In this document: one piece after another, positions 11,740 through 23,270 of the stretch
Numbering within the stretch: the stretch's first letter is position 1
How the letters are laid out: every line of letters starts with the position of its first letter
Assembly (NCBI GenBank): GCA_027922465.2
Contig: BQMF02000027.1
Coordinates: 682,001 to 746,000 of the forward strand
Direction: 5' to 3'
DNA from: Turritopsis dohrnii
Lineage: Eukaryota; Cnidaria; Hydrozoa; Anthoathecata; Oceaniidae
Length of the DNA: 64,000 bases
The notes under the pieces: generated by a model
Database searches by the model: none
What the model saw: the letters and a program-made list of their open reading frames with translations, nothing else
What the model was told of the DNA's origin: nothing
Translations under genes and position numbers: made by a program

Positions 11740-12185
11740 AGTTCAAATTGTGTTTCATTAACTCGTCACCACCTGACTAGCTATTTTTTTAAATAAAAGA
11801 TTATTTTTTCGAAAAACTGCAACCTTGCGCATACTTCTGTAAGAACGTTTAAAAGAAAAAGAAAACTACAAAATACAATTAAATAATACACAATAAAATC
11901 GCCTGCACAAAGCTCCTTCCTCATTCCTCAGCGGATTCCGCTGAGTAGACTTGTTTTCTACTACCAAACGAAGAAAATTTTTGAGCGCTGATTTTTAATT
12001 CAAAACCACTACCGTATTCCAAAGCGATCGGAGACCTCACAACTGAAATGGTAGCGAAGTTTCATTCCGTTATTGTAAAATTTAATTGTAGCACATTAAC
12101 AATTTCCGAAGCAAAACTTTCAACATTTTGGGATAGATTTTTGTTAACTTTTAAATAAACATTTGTTATTACACTTGTCAAAACA

Positions 12186-12276
12186 AGCCAGGCGTGCGAT
12201 TGCCACACGCGTAAATAAATCTTGGCGTGTGTGGAGGCGTGCGCGTGCGATCGCACGCCTCTTACGACCAGGCCTG
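12186..12276. repeat. GTGCGATCGCACG repeat end, copy 1
   Basis: Contains GCGTGCGATCGCACGCC followed by a terminal-looking CAGGCCTG. The same block with the same orientation recurs at 17243-17336, ending CAGCCTG. The CAGGC ends suggest a hAT-like right end, but no matching left end or target duplication is clear. The surrounding 11740-12670 shows no supported gene. Confidence 0.4.
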
Positions 12277-12673
12277 TAAAAATGGTGCAGAGTTATATTT
12301 AAGGGAAAGCTGCTTTGCACTACAAAATGCCAGTGGTGGGTACCGCAGAATGCCAGTTATCTTGACTGAATTCTTGAAAAATCTATCGCTTCAAATGAAA
12401 TTTTGATTATTTTTCGCATTTCTCTATTTGTCAAAGTTGCTTATAGGATAAAAAGTATGAAAAGTTACTTTAGTCATAGCCAAAACCAAGTCATGGTAAG
12501 TCTAAGTCTGTTTAATTTAACTAAGAATTTGGGATAAGTCAAATAATCCGCTTAAATGTATATATTATCCTAGTCATTGCACTTAATTCAAGTTTGTTGA
12601 TTCAAGGTTATTAATTTCATTGCAACTTTCTTCATACACATAATAACTTTTAGTATCATTAACATTTCCCTAA

Positions 12674-13390
12674 AGCTTGGTTCCCATTTGTGGTTTAATC
12701 GCGTTTATTGGCGTTAAGCAGGTAGATTTTAATCGCGTTAGATTTTTAACTCCAGTGGAAACGTTTTTGACCTTTTGACCCTTAAATATTACTGTTAAAC
12801 GCGAATAAAATCTCCAAGTTGGAAACAAAATTTTTTGATTTCAAAAATGAAATAAACGCCGCGTTTAAATACTCATTTGCTGAGATCAGAAGAAACCGAC
12901 AAAAATCTTATTCTGGATTAGAAAATATATGCTGATTTTGTAAGAACATTGTATGTTTCCATAAATCTACATGGCAGACAAAAAATGTTACTCACTTCAC
13001 GAAGAAGAATTATTGTCTGAAGAGGTACGTTTGTACCCTTGTCTTTATGACAAAAGTCAAGAGTTATAAAGAAAAAGATGCTGTAAAAAATGCATGGGGT
13101 GCTGTCGCTGAAAAGCTCGAACCCAGAACTTGCGTTTTTTACGGATATTTCGGATGTTTTTATTTCTTCTTCGACGTCTTCTCAAAAGCATCAACAACAA
13201 TAAATATTCTTCATCTTCTTCTTCCATCTCTACGCTAAAAACTTTTTATTTTACAACGCGTTTAATTTCTGGGGTTAATTTCGTTTCAAGTGGAAATGTT
13301 AGCAGGTATTGTACCGAATAAAATTAACGCGATTCTTAAAAATAAAATCTGTAAAATTAACGCGATTAAACCACAAATGGGAACCAAGCT
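12674..13390. mobile_element. Harbinger-like element, 717 bp, with MADF gene remnant
   Basis: Terminal inverted repeats of about 32 bp: left AGCTTGGTTCCCATTTGTGG..., right its reverse complement, flanked by TAA at 12671-12673 and 13391-13393. The 3-bp TWA duplication indicates the PIF/Harbinger group. Inside, on the plus strand, is a degenerate MADF-type DNA-binding reading frame, the accessory gene that such elements carry; no transposase is present. Confidence 0.8.
12971..13130 (+). pseudogene. MADF/Myb-SANT-like DNA-binding protein remnant of a Harbinger element
   Basis: Reads from an ATG at 12971 through HEEELLSEEVRLYPCLYDKS, then shifts frame by one base near 13060-13075 into SYKEKDAVKNAWGAVAEKLE. 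This is the order of conserved aromatic and basic positions in MADF domains (Y-x-LYD...YK-x-KD...AW-x-VA). Harbinger elements carry such a protein, which brings the transposase to the element ends. Only the first domain half survives and it is frameshifted, so it is not functional. Confidence 0.55.
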
Positions 13391-13393
13391 TAA

Positions 13394-14059
13394 GAGAAAA
13401 AAAAAACGAAGTCCTCGTGTTTTTTTGTTGTTTGTTTGTTTTTTCAAGTTTTTTTCCCCTCAAATAATAATTAGGATTTGTGCGTTATATATATACTATA
13501 AAAATTTCATTTTATATACCCCCAAGATAAATGCAAAGAAAAACGCATTTGTGATGCTATCAAATCGAAAGAATGTTCATCATGCCATGACATCCTAAGA
13601 TCTGGATGTTCTAAATCAGGCTGCATTAAAGATGGGAAAAGGCCAATTATGATTACACATACTGTTTCGGGAAGAAATATGTACATGTGCGGCGATTCGC
13701 TCATGCCAAGCGGAGGACGCATGCGATCGTGTGCGATCCAAAAAGTTATTACTGCCTCTGGTTTTTTTTTGCCTTCCCAGAGACAAGATAAAATAAAAAA
13801 AAACATTTCTTTAACTGAAAATTTATGAAGAAAACCACCTGCATTGATCTGAATGATACTTAAGAATTTTATAAAAAGAAGATGAAAAAATAAGAAAATG
13901 GCCCACCTGACTTATTCGATAGTAGGCGTGTTTGTTTACATTGTTTTACGTCATCATACATAAGGCCATAGTTATTTAATACTTCGTTCAGCGTAACACA
14001 TTCTCTATTTATTTCTGTTAAATACATCAGGTGTGTTTCTTTTTTTTTTCACTTGACGC
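13394..14059. other. Intergenic, no gene seen
   Basis: AT-rich sequence with a T-rich and A-rich start and a GCGATCGTGTGCGATC block near 13722, related to the GTGCGATCGCACG repeats at 12.2 and 17.3 kb. No protein-coding frame is supported. Confidence 0.4.
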
Positions 14060-14063
14060 TATA

Positions 14064-16450
14064 AGCAAAGTGCACAGACCTCGTGTAAGGGGGGTAAGGT
14101 TATGTTCTTCAAGTTATAATTTCTTTTCCATAAGTATTTTTCAAAATCTCTTTTCATATTCAAAATCTACATAAAATTCTGAGCATTTTAGAGCTATAAT
14201 ATGTGTCATTTGCTTGAAACAATCAAAAGTTATAGCTCTTTAAAGTTGGAAAAAAGGGTTAAAAATGTATGAAACGCGTGCCAATTTGAAATTTTGGACT
14301 TAGACTAGATGCAACACAAGGACAAATTGTGATTATACACATGAATTTTTTATTGAAAAGTGGAATATATATCCTAAGGGATATAAAATAGTAATTCAAA
14401 TAGTTGAAATCTATAATATAGAACAAATATTGGCAGTTACAAAATCTTTTCTAAATGAAACGTTTTAGATAGAAAAAGCCTATTTCAAGATTTAAGAAGG
14501 GTTATTCCTTAAAATTGAAGCCTGATGTGCAATGAGAAGAACTAAATCATAAAACCAATCTATTTTGCTGAGAAACCTAGTAGAAAGAGTGACTTTGCTC
14601 ATCCCTTTAAAGGTACACACGCCTCAGTTCTATATCTAACTTTTTTTTCCGTCAGTCCGGAACAAAAACATTATATAGAATAACTCTGTGGAAAATGGAA
14701 ATCTTGTATTTCTCTTTATATCAAAGCAAACACCTAATTTAGAATAAAAATCTATGGTAGTGTTAAGTTTTTAATGTAACTCATTTTCCTGTTGTGGCCT
14801 GTTGAACTTTTCCGTCAGTCCGGAACAAATACTCCAGTGCTGGATAAAATTGTAACAAATATTATTTCTAATAAACTATTTACAGAAATTGTTTGAAAAA
14901 TGAATCTATATCAATATATAGTATGATAGATCAACCCTAAATAAATTTTTGAAAATAGAAGTATATTTACAGCAATATTTGGCCCTAAACTTGTGTCAGT
15001 TCCAGGCAAAATTCCTGAAGCAACAAAAATTGAGAAAAACTCGAAACCGATACCTTTCAAAATAGGATAAGTAGATATAGAAGCATAATTATACAGCTTT
15101 CTTTGGTCCTACACTTGTCTGTTATAGACAAATTTTCTGAAGCAATGAAAATTTAGAAAAACTTCAAACTTATACCTTTCAAAACCGAAAAGTTAAAAAT
15201 TCTCCACGGTACAGAAATTATGGTTCTTTTCTTCAAAATGACTCAAAATTTGAGAAAAAAAATGTGTTGTTGAAGATATCTTGAAAATAGTAAAAAATGC
15301 CCTGAAACCACCCGAGTTAGCTTTAAACTCTCATATTGCATAACTCCTTCAGTCCATCAAAAAGGCATTTTTCCATTATGTATCCTGGATATTGATTTTT
15401 TCTGAATGAAACCTGAGTTTACACAAGCTCAGGACAAATTCCAACGATTGAATAGGAGAGGATTACTGCTTTCTTTCTGTCTTGATAGTAAATGGTTTGA
15501 GTTTCTTCCTCCTTGGAAACTTCAAGATAACTTCCAGCAATGACATACGATTCAGGAGGATAGGAGTGTCCATAATCATCAGTCAATACATTTTGCAAAC
15601 TCACTTCTTCCTCAGTAACTTTCAATAAATAGAAGAAGTGAACTGGATCATTAGCTCGGATCACAGCAATATCACCAACTTGAAGCAGACTAGCAACTCT
15701 CTCTTACAAGCTTCATTTGTAGCTTAGTTAGAAAATATAAGGCTATGTATATCTGAAGATATTCAACACTGAAGATTTTGATTAATAGGGCTTTGTTAGA
15801 CTTTTTCAAACTTCAAATGTAAAAAAAAGTGCTTTCCTGGGCAGTTTTATTTATCAGCAAACCATTTATAGAAATAGTATCACAACATGTGTTTTTGTTC
15901 CGGACGGACGGAAAATGAATTTTAACTCAGCAACTACAAAAAAATGTAAGAAGTATAAAGAAAATTAATCTAATGTATGTTTCCTAATTAAAACTGCTAA
16001 GGGACTCTAGAAAAAAAAAAAAATCGAAAACATACCTCAATACTTTCCTTTAATGTGTATTTTTCAAGAGAGGCTTTTCGAAAACAATAGATTTTTTTGC
16101 ACAAAACATACCGTATTAAGATTTTTATGAATCCATATGACTCATTTTTTTTGTTTTAGAGGTACCTTGTACTATTGGTATAGCAAAGCAAACAAAATAG
16201 ACCAATTATAAGCAAAAACCATCAATTACTGCCATGAGATGAAACATGGAAAAATGCAAAAAATTTCGAAAAATTTGAAATGTAGGTGTACGAAAAAGTG
16301 ACTTCACCTACTGAAAATAGCTCAAACAATTTGATTTTCTAAATTCTTAAGCAATAATCTTTTGGGAATCAATGGTAAATGAGCTTGGGGAGATACTTTA
16401 CTTTTTTCCAAAATGTGGCACGTTTTCACACGAGGTCTGTGCACTTTGCT
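14064..16450. mobile_element. 2.4-kb DNA transposon of unassigned group with TATA duplication
   Basis: Inverted termini AGCAAAGTGCACAGACCTCG (then TGT) at 14064 and on the minus strand from 16450, flanked by TATA at 14060-14063 and 16451-16454. Inside are three copies of a CCGTCAGTCCGGAACAAA block (near 14650 and 14810 in one direction, near 15895 in the other), and one minus-strand reading frame at 15419-15664. No transposase signature was recognised, so the superfamily is not assigned. Confidence 0.7.
15419..15664 (-). CDS. Unrecognised 81-residue reading frame within the 2.4-kb element
   Basis: Open frame from an ATG at 15662-15664 to TGA/TAA near 15419. Contains the segments DPVHFFYLLKVTEEEV, DDYGHSYPPESYVIAGSYLE and a C-terminus with YICPELV-like ending (IVGICPELV). 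The pattern (YLLKV ... DDYGxxYP ... V ... C-EL) looks like a real conserved domain rather than chance, and I have the impression it recurs in invertebrate transposon-linked proteins, but I cannot name it. It is probably the last exon of a larger element-encoded protein. Confidence 0.4.
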   Translation of the reverse strand: MIRANDPVHFFYLLKVTEEEVSLQNVLTDDYGHSYPPESYVIAGSYLEVSKEEETQTIYYQDRKKAVILSYSIVGICPELV

Positions 16451-16454
16451 TATA

Positions 16455-17242
16455 TTAAGATTTTGTCTAGACAGTTAAGTAAAAGAAAGTATCGCATCAC
16501 GATATGCAGCAACGTTTATGTTCAAGATGATTATATCATCACCATTTATGTTGATGATGTATTTATTCGTGTGGAATACCGGATGTATATTTCATTTTAA
16601 AGGAGAAAATAGGATTATATATTTGAGCAACGAAGAAGAGCAATGTGGAAATAAGGAGAGATGTACACTAAAACATAAAAAACATCTTACAAAGCTTCGT
16701 TAAAATGAAAATATGCGAAGAAATAACTATTTCGTAAATCTCTCCAACGTTGTTCCGAAGAATTTGACTTGAAATATACAATTTCGATGCAACAACGAAA
16801 GATAATTTTTTTAAGATAATTTTTACAATTGGAAGAGAGATACCAATCAAAATAATCAACAGGAATAATCCTAAAATCTGTTCTGCCTGTAAGTGCAATC
16901 TATTGCAGACTCGAATCTCAGTGCATTACGCGGCCTACATCTCCATACTTGTATAGTATTGCAAGGGTATTTCGCTCTCGGTAAGACCAGTGGACCAACA
17001 ACGAAGGCAACTGGCAGTGAGGTTCTACTCTAAGTGGTACTTTGCAAGGTCAGGAGTCGATGTATTAGCTATGAGATTCAGGTTGGCTCTGAACAGATAT
17101 ATTATTATTCTTGAAAGAACAGATGAGAGATAAGACTTCGTTCGCTAAAACATTTTCTGAAGAAACTAAGGATCTTAAGCTGTAAGTTGCATGATCTCAA
17201 TTCTGGGAGAAAAAGCCAGAAAAAACGACGAGTTAATAATAC
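16455..17242. other. Intergenic, no gene seen
   Basis: No protein with recognisable features. Short open stretches are rich in low-complexity residues. Nothing with clear terminal repeats was found. Confidence 0.35.
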
Positions 17243-17336
17243 GACTTTACGTGTGCGATTAATTGCACACGTAAACTAACTTGCATGTGTGCCTGCGCGT
17301 GCGCGTGCGATCGCACGCGTCTCAGAGTACAGCCTG
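17243..17336. repeat. GTGCGATCGCACG repeat end, copy 2
   Basis: Same order of motifs as 12186-12276: GTGTGCGATTAATTGCACACG, then GCGCGTGCGATCGCACGCG, then a terminal CAGCCTG at 17330-17336. Probably the same hAT-like repeat family in the same orientation. Confidence 0.4.
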
Positions 17337-17360
17337 ATTACAGTCGCATCCGCAAAAAAT

Positions 17361-17848
17361 GGTAAGGTACAAGGTTCCACAGAAGACGTCATATCAGTGA
17401 TGGCAATACCGATAGTGATGCAAGTGTCCATGACGATGATGATGAAGATAAATATGTATCAGAAGAGGAAGATGAGTTAGATCAGATTGAATTGATGAAA
17501 AAGGTATGGGAATTTCTCAGCCTTCCAAATAAAGAGGAAGATTTAATTGGAAAATGGTTCACAGTATGCTATAAGGGCAAACACGGTGAAGCTCTTTATA
17601 TTTCCAAATTTTTGGCTCGTTCCCTTTTTGACAAAGATGGGCCAGTTCATAAAATTAGGATGAGGTCATTAAAGGCAAAAATAGGATCAGGTACGATCCT
17701 GGAGGACACACCAGCCCACCTCCCACCTGATGATGAAGTCAAGTCAGTCAATCCACTTAAAGGATCTTTAAAACTTGATGTGCCAAAATATGACCAAGTC
17801 AAACGTGTATTTTCAATGGTCAAAAACAAGGACAAAAAAAAAATGTGA
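17361..17848 (+). pseudogene. Uncharacterised acidic protein fragment, likely transposon-derived
   Basis: An open stretch of about 160 codons starting after a stop near 17360 and ending TGA at 17846-17848. It begins with an acidic run (DDDDEDKYVSEEEDELDQ), then MKKVWEFLSLPNKEEDLIGK and WFTVCYKGKHGEALYISKFL, a Tudor/chromo-like beta-strand pattern, and ends in a lysine run. No start codon near the 5' end, so it is probably one exon. I do not recognise a named family; the acidic N-terminus followed by a small beta domain is common in transposon-linked proteins of invertebrates. Confidence 0.35.
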
Positions 17849-18054
17849 CTTGACTTTATTTTAATTGTTATTCATGAATACATCATTTTCATTTATAAAT
17901 ATTCTTGTGTTATTGCAATTGTTTCAATAAGAAAGGTTTAGAGTTGTCGAAATTGAATAAAAACTTCTTTCTTTCACCTAATATTCTTGTGTACCACAAA
18001 ATGCCAGTCTACAATCTCATCTAAAAGTGGTACAATATTTTTTCTACAGCTTAA

Positions 18055-19342
18055 AGGAGTGGTATCGTCATTTCAAATTTTATGACAAATTTTAGTTTAA
18101 AAAATGTATAGTTAACCTGCGTTAAAGCTTTTTTAAAAAACGTTTTACTTCCGAAGATATTGAGTTTTTATTTTTTTTATAAACCCCCGTCTTTTTTTCT
18201 GATGAAAAGCGTGTGACGTCATTGAAGAAGTTTCATTTATTTTTACTTGTTATGTCAGTGCAAAGAGCGTATTAGTTTCTCATGTTTTCAAAAATCATGA
18301 GTGAGAATTCAAGTGAAGAGGAATCAGATGTTCTCAGCGAAGATGAAGAATGTAGCAATGAGTTTTATTCAAGGATTTCACAGAGAATTTTAGCGGTTTG
18401 AGCCAATATAGTTTTGACCCAGTTGCTGTAAAGAACATGAAGAAGTCCGGATGATGATTTTGATGACGAAAATGCCTTACCGGAGAGAGTTGGCAACAAA
18501 CAGTGATGCAAATATGTTGGAAAGAAGTTTATGCGATCGAAGACGATAAATTTCAAAATAATTTTTTGTACAAATCAAAACGAAAAAAAATACATGCAAT
18601 ATTGAGTTGATCATTGATCGTAGTAAAATTCATTATATTGAAAGTTAACGTTTTTCCAATTTTCCGTTTTCCATGCAGGAGTTCAAGAATCAATAGCTCA
18701 TTCTATGAAAACAATAATGAAATAATCGGTGAAACGGAATAATATTCAAATGCCCAGTTCGAAGAGAAACACGAAAACAAAAATCGAAAAAACACTTGCA
18801 CACAGAAAGTAAAAGTTCACCTATGTATAACGAGTGTAGATAAAACATTAAAGTAAAACTCCTTATAATATGTTTACCATCAAATTTCTTCCAAAACATG
18901 ATTCTTTAAAATATAAGTGACGTAAAGATGGAAGATTGGCCTCGCTTCAACTTTGAAATCCATATTTTTTTTAAATATGAATTTTAGGTAATCTAAACAA
19001 ACTAATGTTCTGTCCTTTGGTTGAGTCACTGTCACATCAGCAGCACAAATAACCATTTTTTCATTAGATTTGAAAAAAAATACTTAGTTATTGCTTGAAT
19101 TTCAAAGAACACTCGCTCGATTTGAATGCAAAACATCACATCAACACTGAATATAACTTCTTCAATGACGTCACATAATTATTACTAATTTATTCAGCGT
19201 TTTAAGCCTATGTTTTAAAGTGGCATTTTATAGCGAAAAAAAGACTTTTTTTTTCCAAATTAAATTTATTTTGTAGTATCTACATTAAAACAAGGGATAT
19301 ACGAAGAAAAAATTTTTTTCAAATTTTCATGATACCACTCCT
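18055..19342. mobile_element. TTAA-duplicating element (Kolobok- or piggyBac-like), 1.29 kb
   Basis: Ends AGGAGTGGTATC at 18055 and, on the minus strand, from 19342, flanked by TTAA at 18051-18054 and 19343-19346. TTAA duplication is shared by piggyBac and Kolobok elements. The inside has a decayed coding region resembling a P2X7 C-terminal-type zinc domain (next entry). No transposase is recognisable. Confidence 0.7.
18297..18560 (+). pseudogene. Remnant resembling the P2X7-type C-terminal cysteine domain
   Basis: From the ATG at 18297 an acidic start (MSENSSEEESDVLSEDEE) runs into a stop; in other frames there follow GLSQYSFDPVA and, near 18470-18530, ENALPERVGNK, then a stop at the place of a Trp and CKYVGKKFMRS. 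Proteins of this family have Y-x-F-x-P, then RxGNxxWCxCGxC; here the Trp codon reads TGA and the second Cys reads Tyr. The identification rests on motif order only. Several frame changes show it is dead. Confidence 0.35.
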
Positions 19343-19346
19343 TTAA

Positions 19347-20574
19347 GTATTCTCTTTTTTTTTACTCGAACCTTTTTTTACAATGCTATAGCAACTAGAA
19401 AAAAGCTACTTTGCAGACTTATATTCTGAACACAAAGTTCAAGGCCTGAGATTCTTAAAAAATCACAAAATTTTCAAAAAAAAGACTCCAAGAAAAAGTC
19501 ATGATTTTTTTGTACTCATAATTTTGTACAATATCCAGTTTGAATCAAAGCCCTATTCTTATAGGCATATAAAAACTTCTAAAAATTTGATCCAAAAGTA
19601 CCAAGGCAGCCTGTATGTATGAAAGATTAAACACTGGCATTCTGCCGTACCAGGGCATTCTGCGGTACATACCTGTAATTTCGAAATTTTGAACAAAAGG
19701 CAAGTGTGCGATATTGTACGCAATAAAGGGTTAGAATAGGCCCTGAGGGTAGATATCTCCATAACAGATAAGTATAAAGCCCTGCAAAAAATTACAGAGG
19801 GCAAAGTACAAACAAAACATTGCAGAGGAATATGGCATGTAAAAAAACTGTTTCAACGTAGGTAACAAACAAGTTTAAAATCACAGAAGCTTACAATCAG
19901 GCCAAGTAAATTTGAATAGCCAATCAAGGAAGAAGAGTGATATTAAAGATCTTGATGAAGCTGTTGCTCGAACAATATTCCTATCTATGGGATATCAAAG
20001 AAAAAGAGACCTCACTTTCCAAAAGCCTTGATTTAGCTGATTTTAAGCCTCCAATCGCTCTCTAGACAAATACGAAACCAAAGACATAATGCAATTAACT
20101 GTTTTTCAACATCTCGTGTTTATTTGAATTCATCATCACTTTTTACTTTCGAATGAGATCCTAGCTGAAAAACAAATTTAAAGCATTTGTTCGGAAGGAA
20201 AACGAGAATTAAAAGATTTAGGCAAAATTTACCGATTTTTTCTCATTCTTTTTATTTTCGTTATATCAAGAGTCCACTGTGTGTATACAGTAACAGATTA
20301 GAAAAGTTCTGTTCTTTTTAAATGATGTGAATAAAAAAGAATGACAATACAAAATAAGACACAAAGCTATTTTTTAGCCAATTAGCTTTTTCTCATCTCA
20401 AGATCAAAATTATCGATTTGTGTTAATAAAGACTGAATTACATATTTCAAGATTTATCCTCAATTTTCCCTACCAATGGGGAAAAATCCAGACAAAACTC
20501 TTTAACAACAATAACTGTATAAGAAATGATGATTCTAGGAAAGTGTGACTTGGTTCAAACGTAAGGCAGAAGAG
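19347..20574. other. Intergenic, no gene seen
   Basis: AT-rich. Near 19637-19672 there are two related GGCATTCTGC(C/G)GTACC blocks, and an inverted relative (GGGTACCGCAGAATGCC) is at about 12338; this may mark the ends of an old, disrupted element spanning the region. No coding frame is supported. Confidence 0.35.
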
Positions 20575-20577
20575 TAA

Positions 20578-21756
20578 GGCCGTCATCAAAAATATTCCCG
20601 TTTCGCGTCACCCGACCGACTCCGATTCAAGATTTAAAAACCTGCATTTTTTTTGTTTGGTTGTTTGGTAATATTGCGTCAAGCGCCATGCATGTTGTAT
20701 TAAGAAAAAATGGTGTCCAAAATAGATGAAGGGCACCACATTTTTCGATGTGATTGGTTTGAAGTTGCTGTTTGCCCAGGGTGAAACTATGAAAAGGTAT
20801 GTATTTTATGTTACCGTCAATCGTCCTAACTTCGGACATCCTTCCAAACTTCGGACACGCTAAATAAACAGACCTGTCTGGTAAACGAAATGTACATAAT
20901 CAATCAAACCAAGTCACAATAAATACTAAAATATTAGATAAAGCTGATAAAATAATGTGTTCAAACGCAAGAGAGTCAGCGTGAAGCGTAAATAAGCGTG
21001 TAGAAAATAAATGATATGAAAATAACGATAAACGTCATCCTCAAGGGATTGCAATAGCAATCCTGTCGCGAACAACTTAAAATAGTGTTATAGCAGACGG
21101 TTTCTACTTGTATTAACTTTTGAAATAACTATATATTGAATCTTTTATATGTAACTGAATGAGAACCAGGTAACCAGAAAACCAAGCATTGAATATCATT
21201 TAGCGAAATGTTTTGTTTACATTTTTTTTCGACTTTTTTCTTTGATACTAATCAAATGCGTATGATGATTTTACAATACACTCTTCTCTACGTAATGAGC
21301 ACCTGCGTATGTTTGTATTTATGTCCGTGGACAATTATCCATAGTGGATATTCGCTTTTAAACGTGCGGTGTAATTATAAATCACGTTCGTCTCAAGGGT
21401 ACAGTCAACTGATTTAAGTGTTTCATTTTTGTTAAGTTTTATAGTTGTGACAAGTTTTAGATCTATAGTTTAATTCACAGTGCAGTATGGACTTTTACTG
21501 ATGTGGTTTGTATTTTGCGGATATGTTTTTTTTATGTCCGAAGTTTGGAAGGATGTCCGAAGTTAGGACGATAGACGGTATTTAAGCAATTTAGTAAAAG
21601 TTAAAGATCAAAATCTTTTGCAAACACAGTAAGTCCAACGGCCGGACGAACTGGTTCAATTTCAGAAAATTCTGCACTGTTTTTTACCGACCGACCGACC
21701 GACCATGTTTTAGAAGACAATAATGACGCGAAATGGTAATATTTTTGATGACGGCC
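20578..21756. mobile_element. Harbinger-like element, 1.18 kb, host of a nested element
   Basis: Inverted ends GGCCGTCATCAAAAATATT (then CCCGTTTCGCGTCA, right copy slightly diverged), flanked by TAA at 20575-20577 and 21757-21759. Contains CGACCGACC tandem blocks near both ends (near 20615 and 21695). It is split by a TA-flanked element at 20814-21578, leaving about 415 bp of its own sequence. No gene. Confidence 0.75.
20814..21578. mobile_element. Tc1/mariner-like MITE nested in the 1.18-kb element
   Basis: Inverted repeats of about 45 bp with one mismatch, beginning CCGTCAATCGTCCTAACTTC and containing the tandem half-sites ACTTCGGACATCC and AACTTCGGACA. Flanked by TA at 20812-20813 and 21579-21580. 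No transposase is seen; the open stretches inside are low in conservation signals. Confidence 0.75.
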
Positions 21757-21759
21757 TAA

Positions 21760-22121
21760 GATGAGATGTAGTGTAGTCATTTTTTTAAGATTTTGAACTG
21801 TAGTTTACTTATATACGTCTTTTTTCAAATTTCATTTTTTTAAATTTCCCGAGCAACGGGGAAAAGTCAAGCAATTTTTCTTTTATTCGGCAATCAAAAA
21901 ATGAATAATAATTAGGGTCATTTTACACACATAACATTTACCCATCTAAACTTTCATAAAAAAACCCCTTTAAAATCACCCAGATTTCATGATATGGTTT
22001 GATCAGTTTAAGAAACCCTTCAGAGCTGTTGTCAGAAAAATACATCAGTTTATATTACCAAAATCCAGTTCTTCCGTCAAATCGCGCCATAATGACCATG
22101 TTGCAGGCACTTGGTAAATTG
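21760..22121. other. Intergenic, no gene seen
   Basis: AT-rich spacer between two elements, no coding frame or repeat with readable ends. Confidence 0.35.
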
Positions 22122-22127
22122 GTGATG

Positions 22128-23264
22128 TACGATGGCCCAGAAGGGTCAAACTGCGCGCACATCAAGAAATACTGCGCGCTTCCCTTTTACTGCGCGCTTC
22201 TCCCTTTTACTGCGCGCTCTTGTGTAAACTTATACTGCGCGCTGTCATCGATCTTTCTGCGCGCTCTTCACAATACTGCGCGCTCTTCGTGACACTGCGT
22301 GCTCTTCGTATTACTGCGCGCTTCTCTTATCCCAAGAGCAATTTATTGCATAATACCTTAAGTGGATGAAATTTTGAGTTAATTTAATTTCGCGGATAAA
22401 CGAAAAAAGGTAATTTTGAAAAAATTCAAATTTTGAGCACAATTTGGAGATGTTCTACTTCTTTATCTTCTCAAAACAACTATTTATGTAATATAAAATC
22501 AAAAATATTTCCGTCATTTTCCCTTGCCTTCCTAATCCTCATTTTCTTCATTGCCTCAAGAAATGTGAAAGTACATTTAACCAAGAGAGATAATATAATA
22601 GAAATTGATGAAGAATTGTATTTGAAGCTCTTTTTTCAGTGTTCATTTTTCATGTCAGAGCCACTTACGTTTGATTTCCATTTACAAAACCAATAAAGCT
22701 CTTACTGAGAAGCTGAAGGATAGATCTAAAAATATATTATTTTTTTGTATCTTTTAATTTTGAACAGTTGGAAAGGAAAAAAATGGAAAACGATGTTTTA
22801 GAGAAATTGAAAATAACTCTGAAAATACTTTATTTGACTAAAAAAAAAACAAAGCGTGTTTTACTCTATGTCTTGTGATTACTAGTGTAAAACACACAAG
22901 TCAAACTTAACTCGTGTTGTAAGTGGAGCTACGTTTTTACAACAAAGTTCAATTTCTAGAACTCATTTTGAATATTTAAAATTTTTGCTTTATGTAAACA
23001 TATTTCTGTCAAATGGACTAATTATTAAAAAATCACACATTTTTCCTTTAATCACACCATTCGAAAACACGAATTTTGATATGGTCGTAGTAGTGTGGTC
23101 GTAGGGAAGCGCGCAGTATTGTGAAGAGCGCGCAGAAAGATCGATGACAGCGCGCAGTGTAAGGTTACACAAGAGCGCGCAGTAAAAGGGAGAAGCGCGC
23201 AGTAAAAGGGAAGCGCGCAGTATTTCTTGACGTGCGCGCAGTTTGACCCTTCTGGGCCATCGTA
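22128..23264. mobile_element. Long-terminal-inverted-repeat element built from TACTGCGCGC units
   Basis: Left arm of about 200 bp from TACGATGGCCCAGAAGGGTC through at least eight spaced copies of ACTGCGCGC(T/A), and a right arm (23085-23264) that is its reverse complement with some indels. Flanked by GTGATG at 22122-22127 and 23265-23270. Long arms made of subrepeats recall MuDR-like or fold-back elements, but a 6-bp duplication is not the 9 bp typical of MuDR. The 0.75-kb centre is AT-rich with no recognisable gene. Confidence 0.75.
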
Positions 23265-23270
23265 GTGATG

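Noticed and set aside
22128..23264. CRISPR-like array of TACTGCGCGC units
   Set aside because: Units are short, spacing irregular, arms are inverted to each other and the organism is an animal; they are subrepeats of a transposon end.
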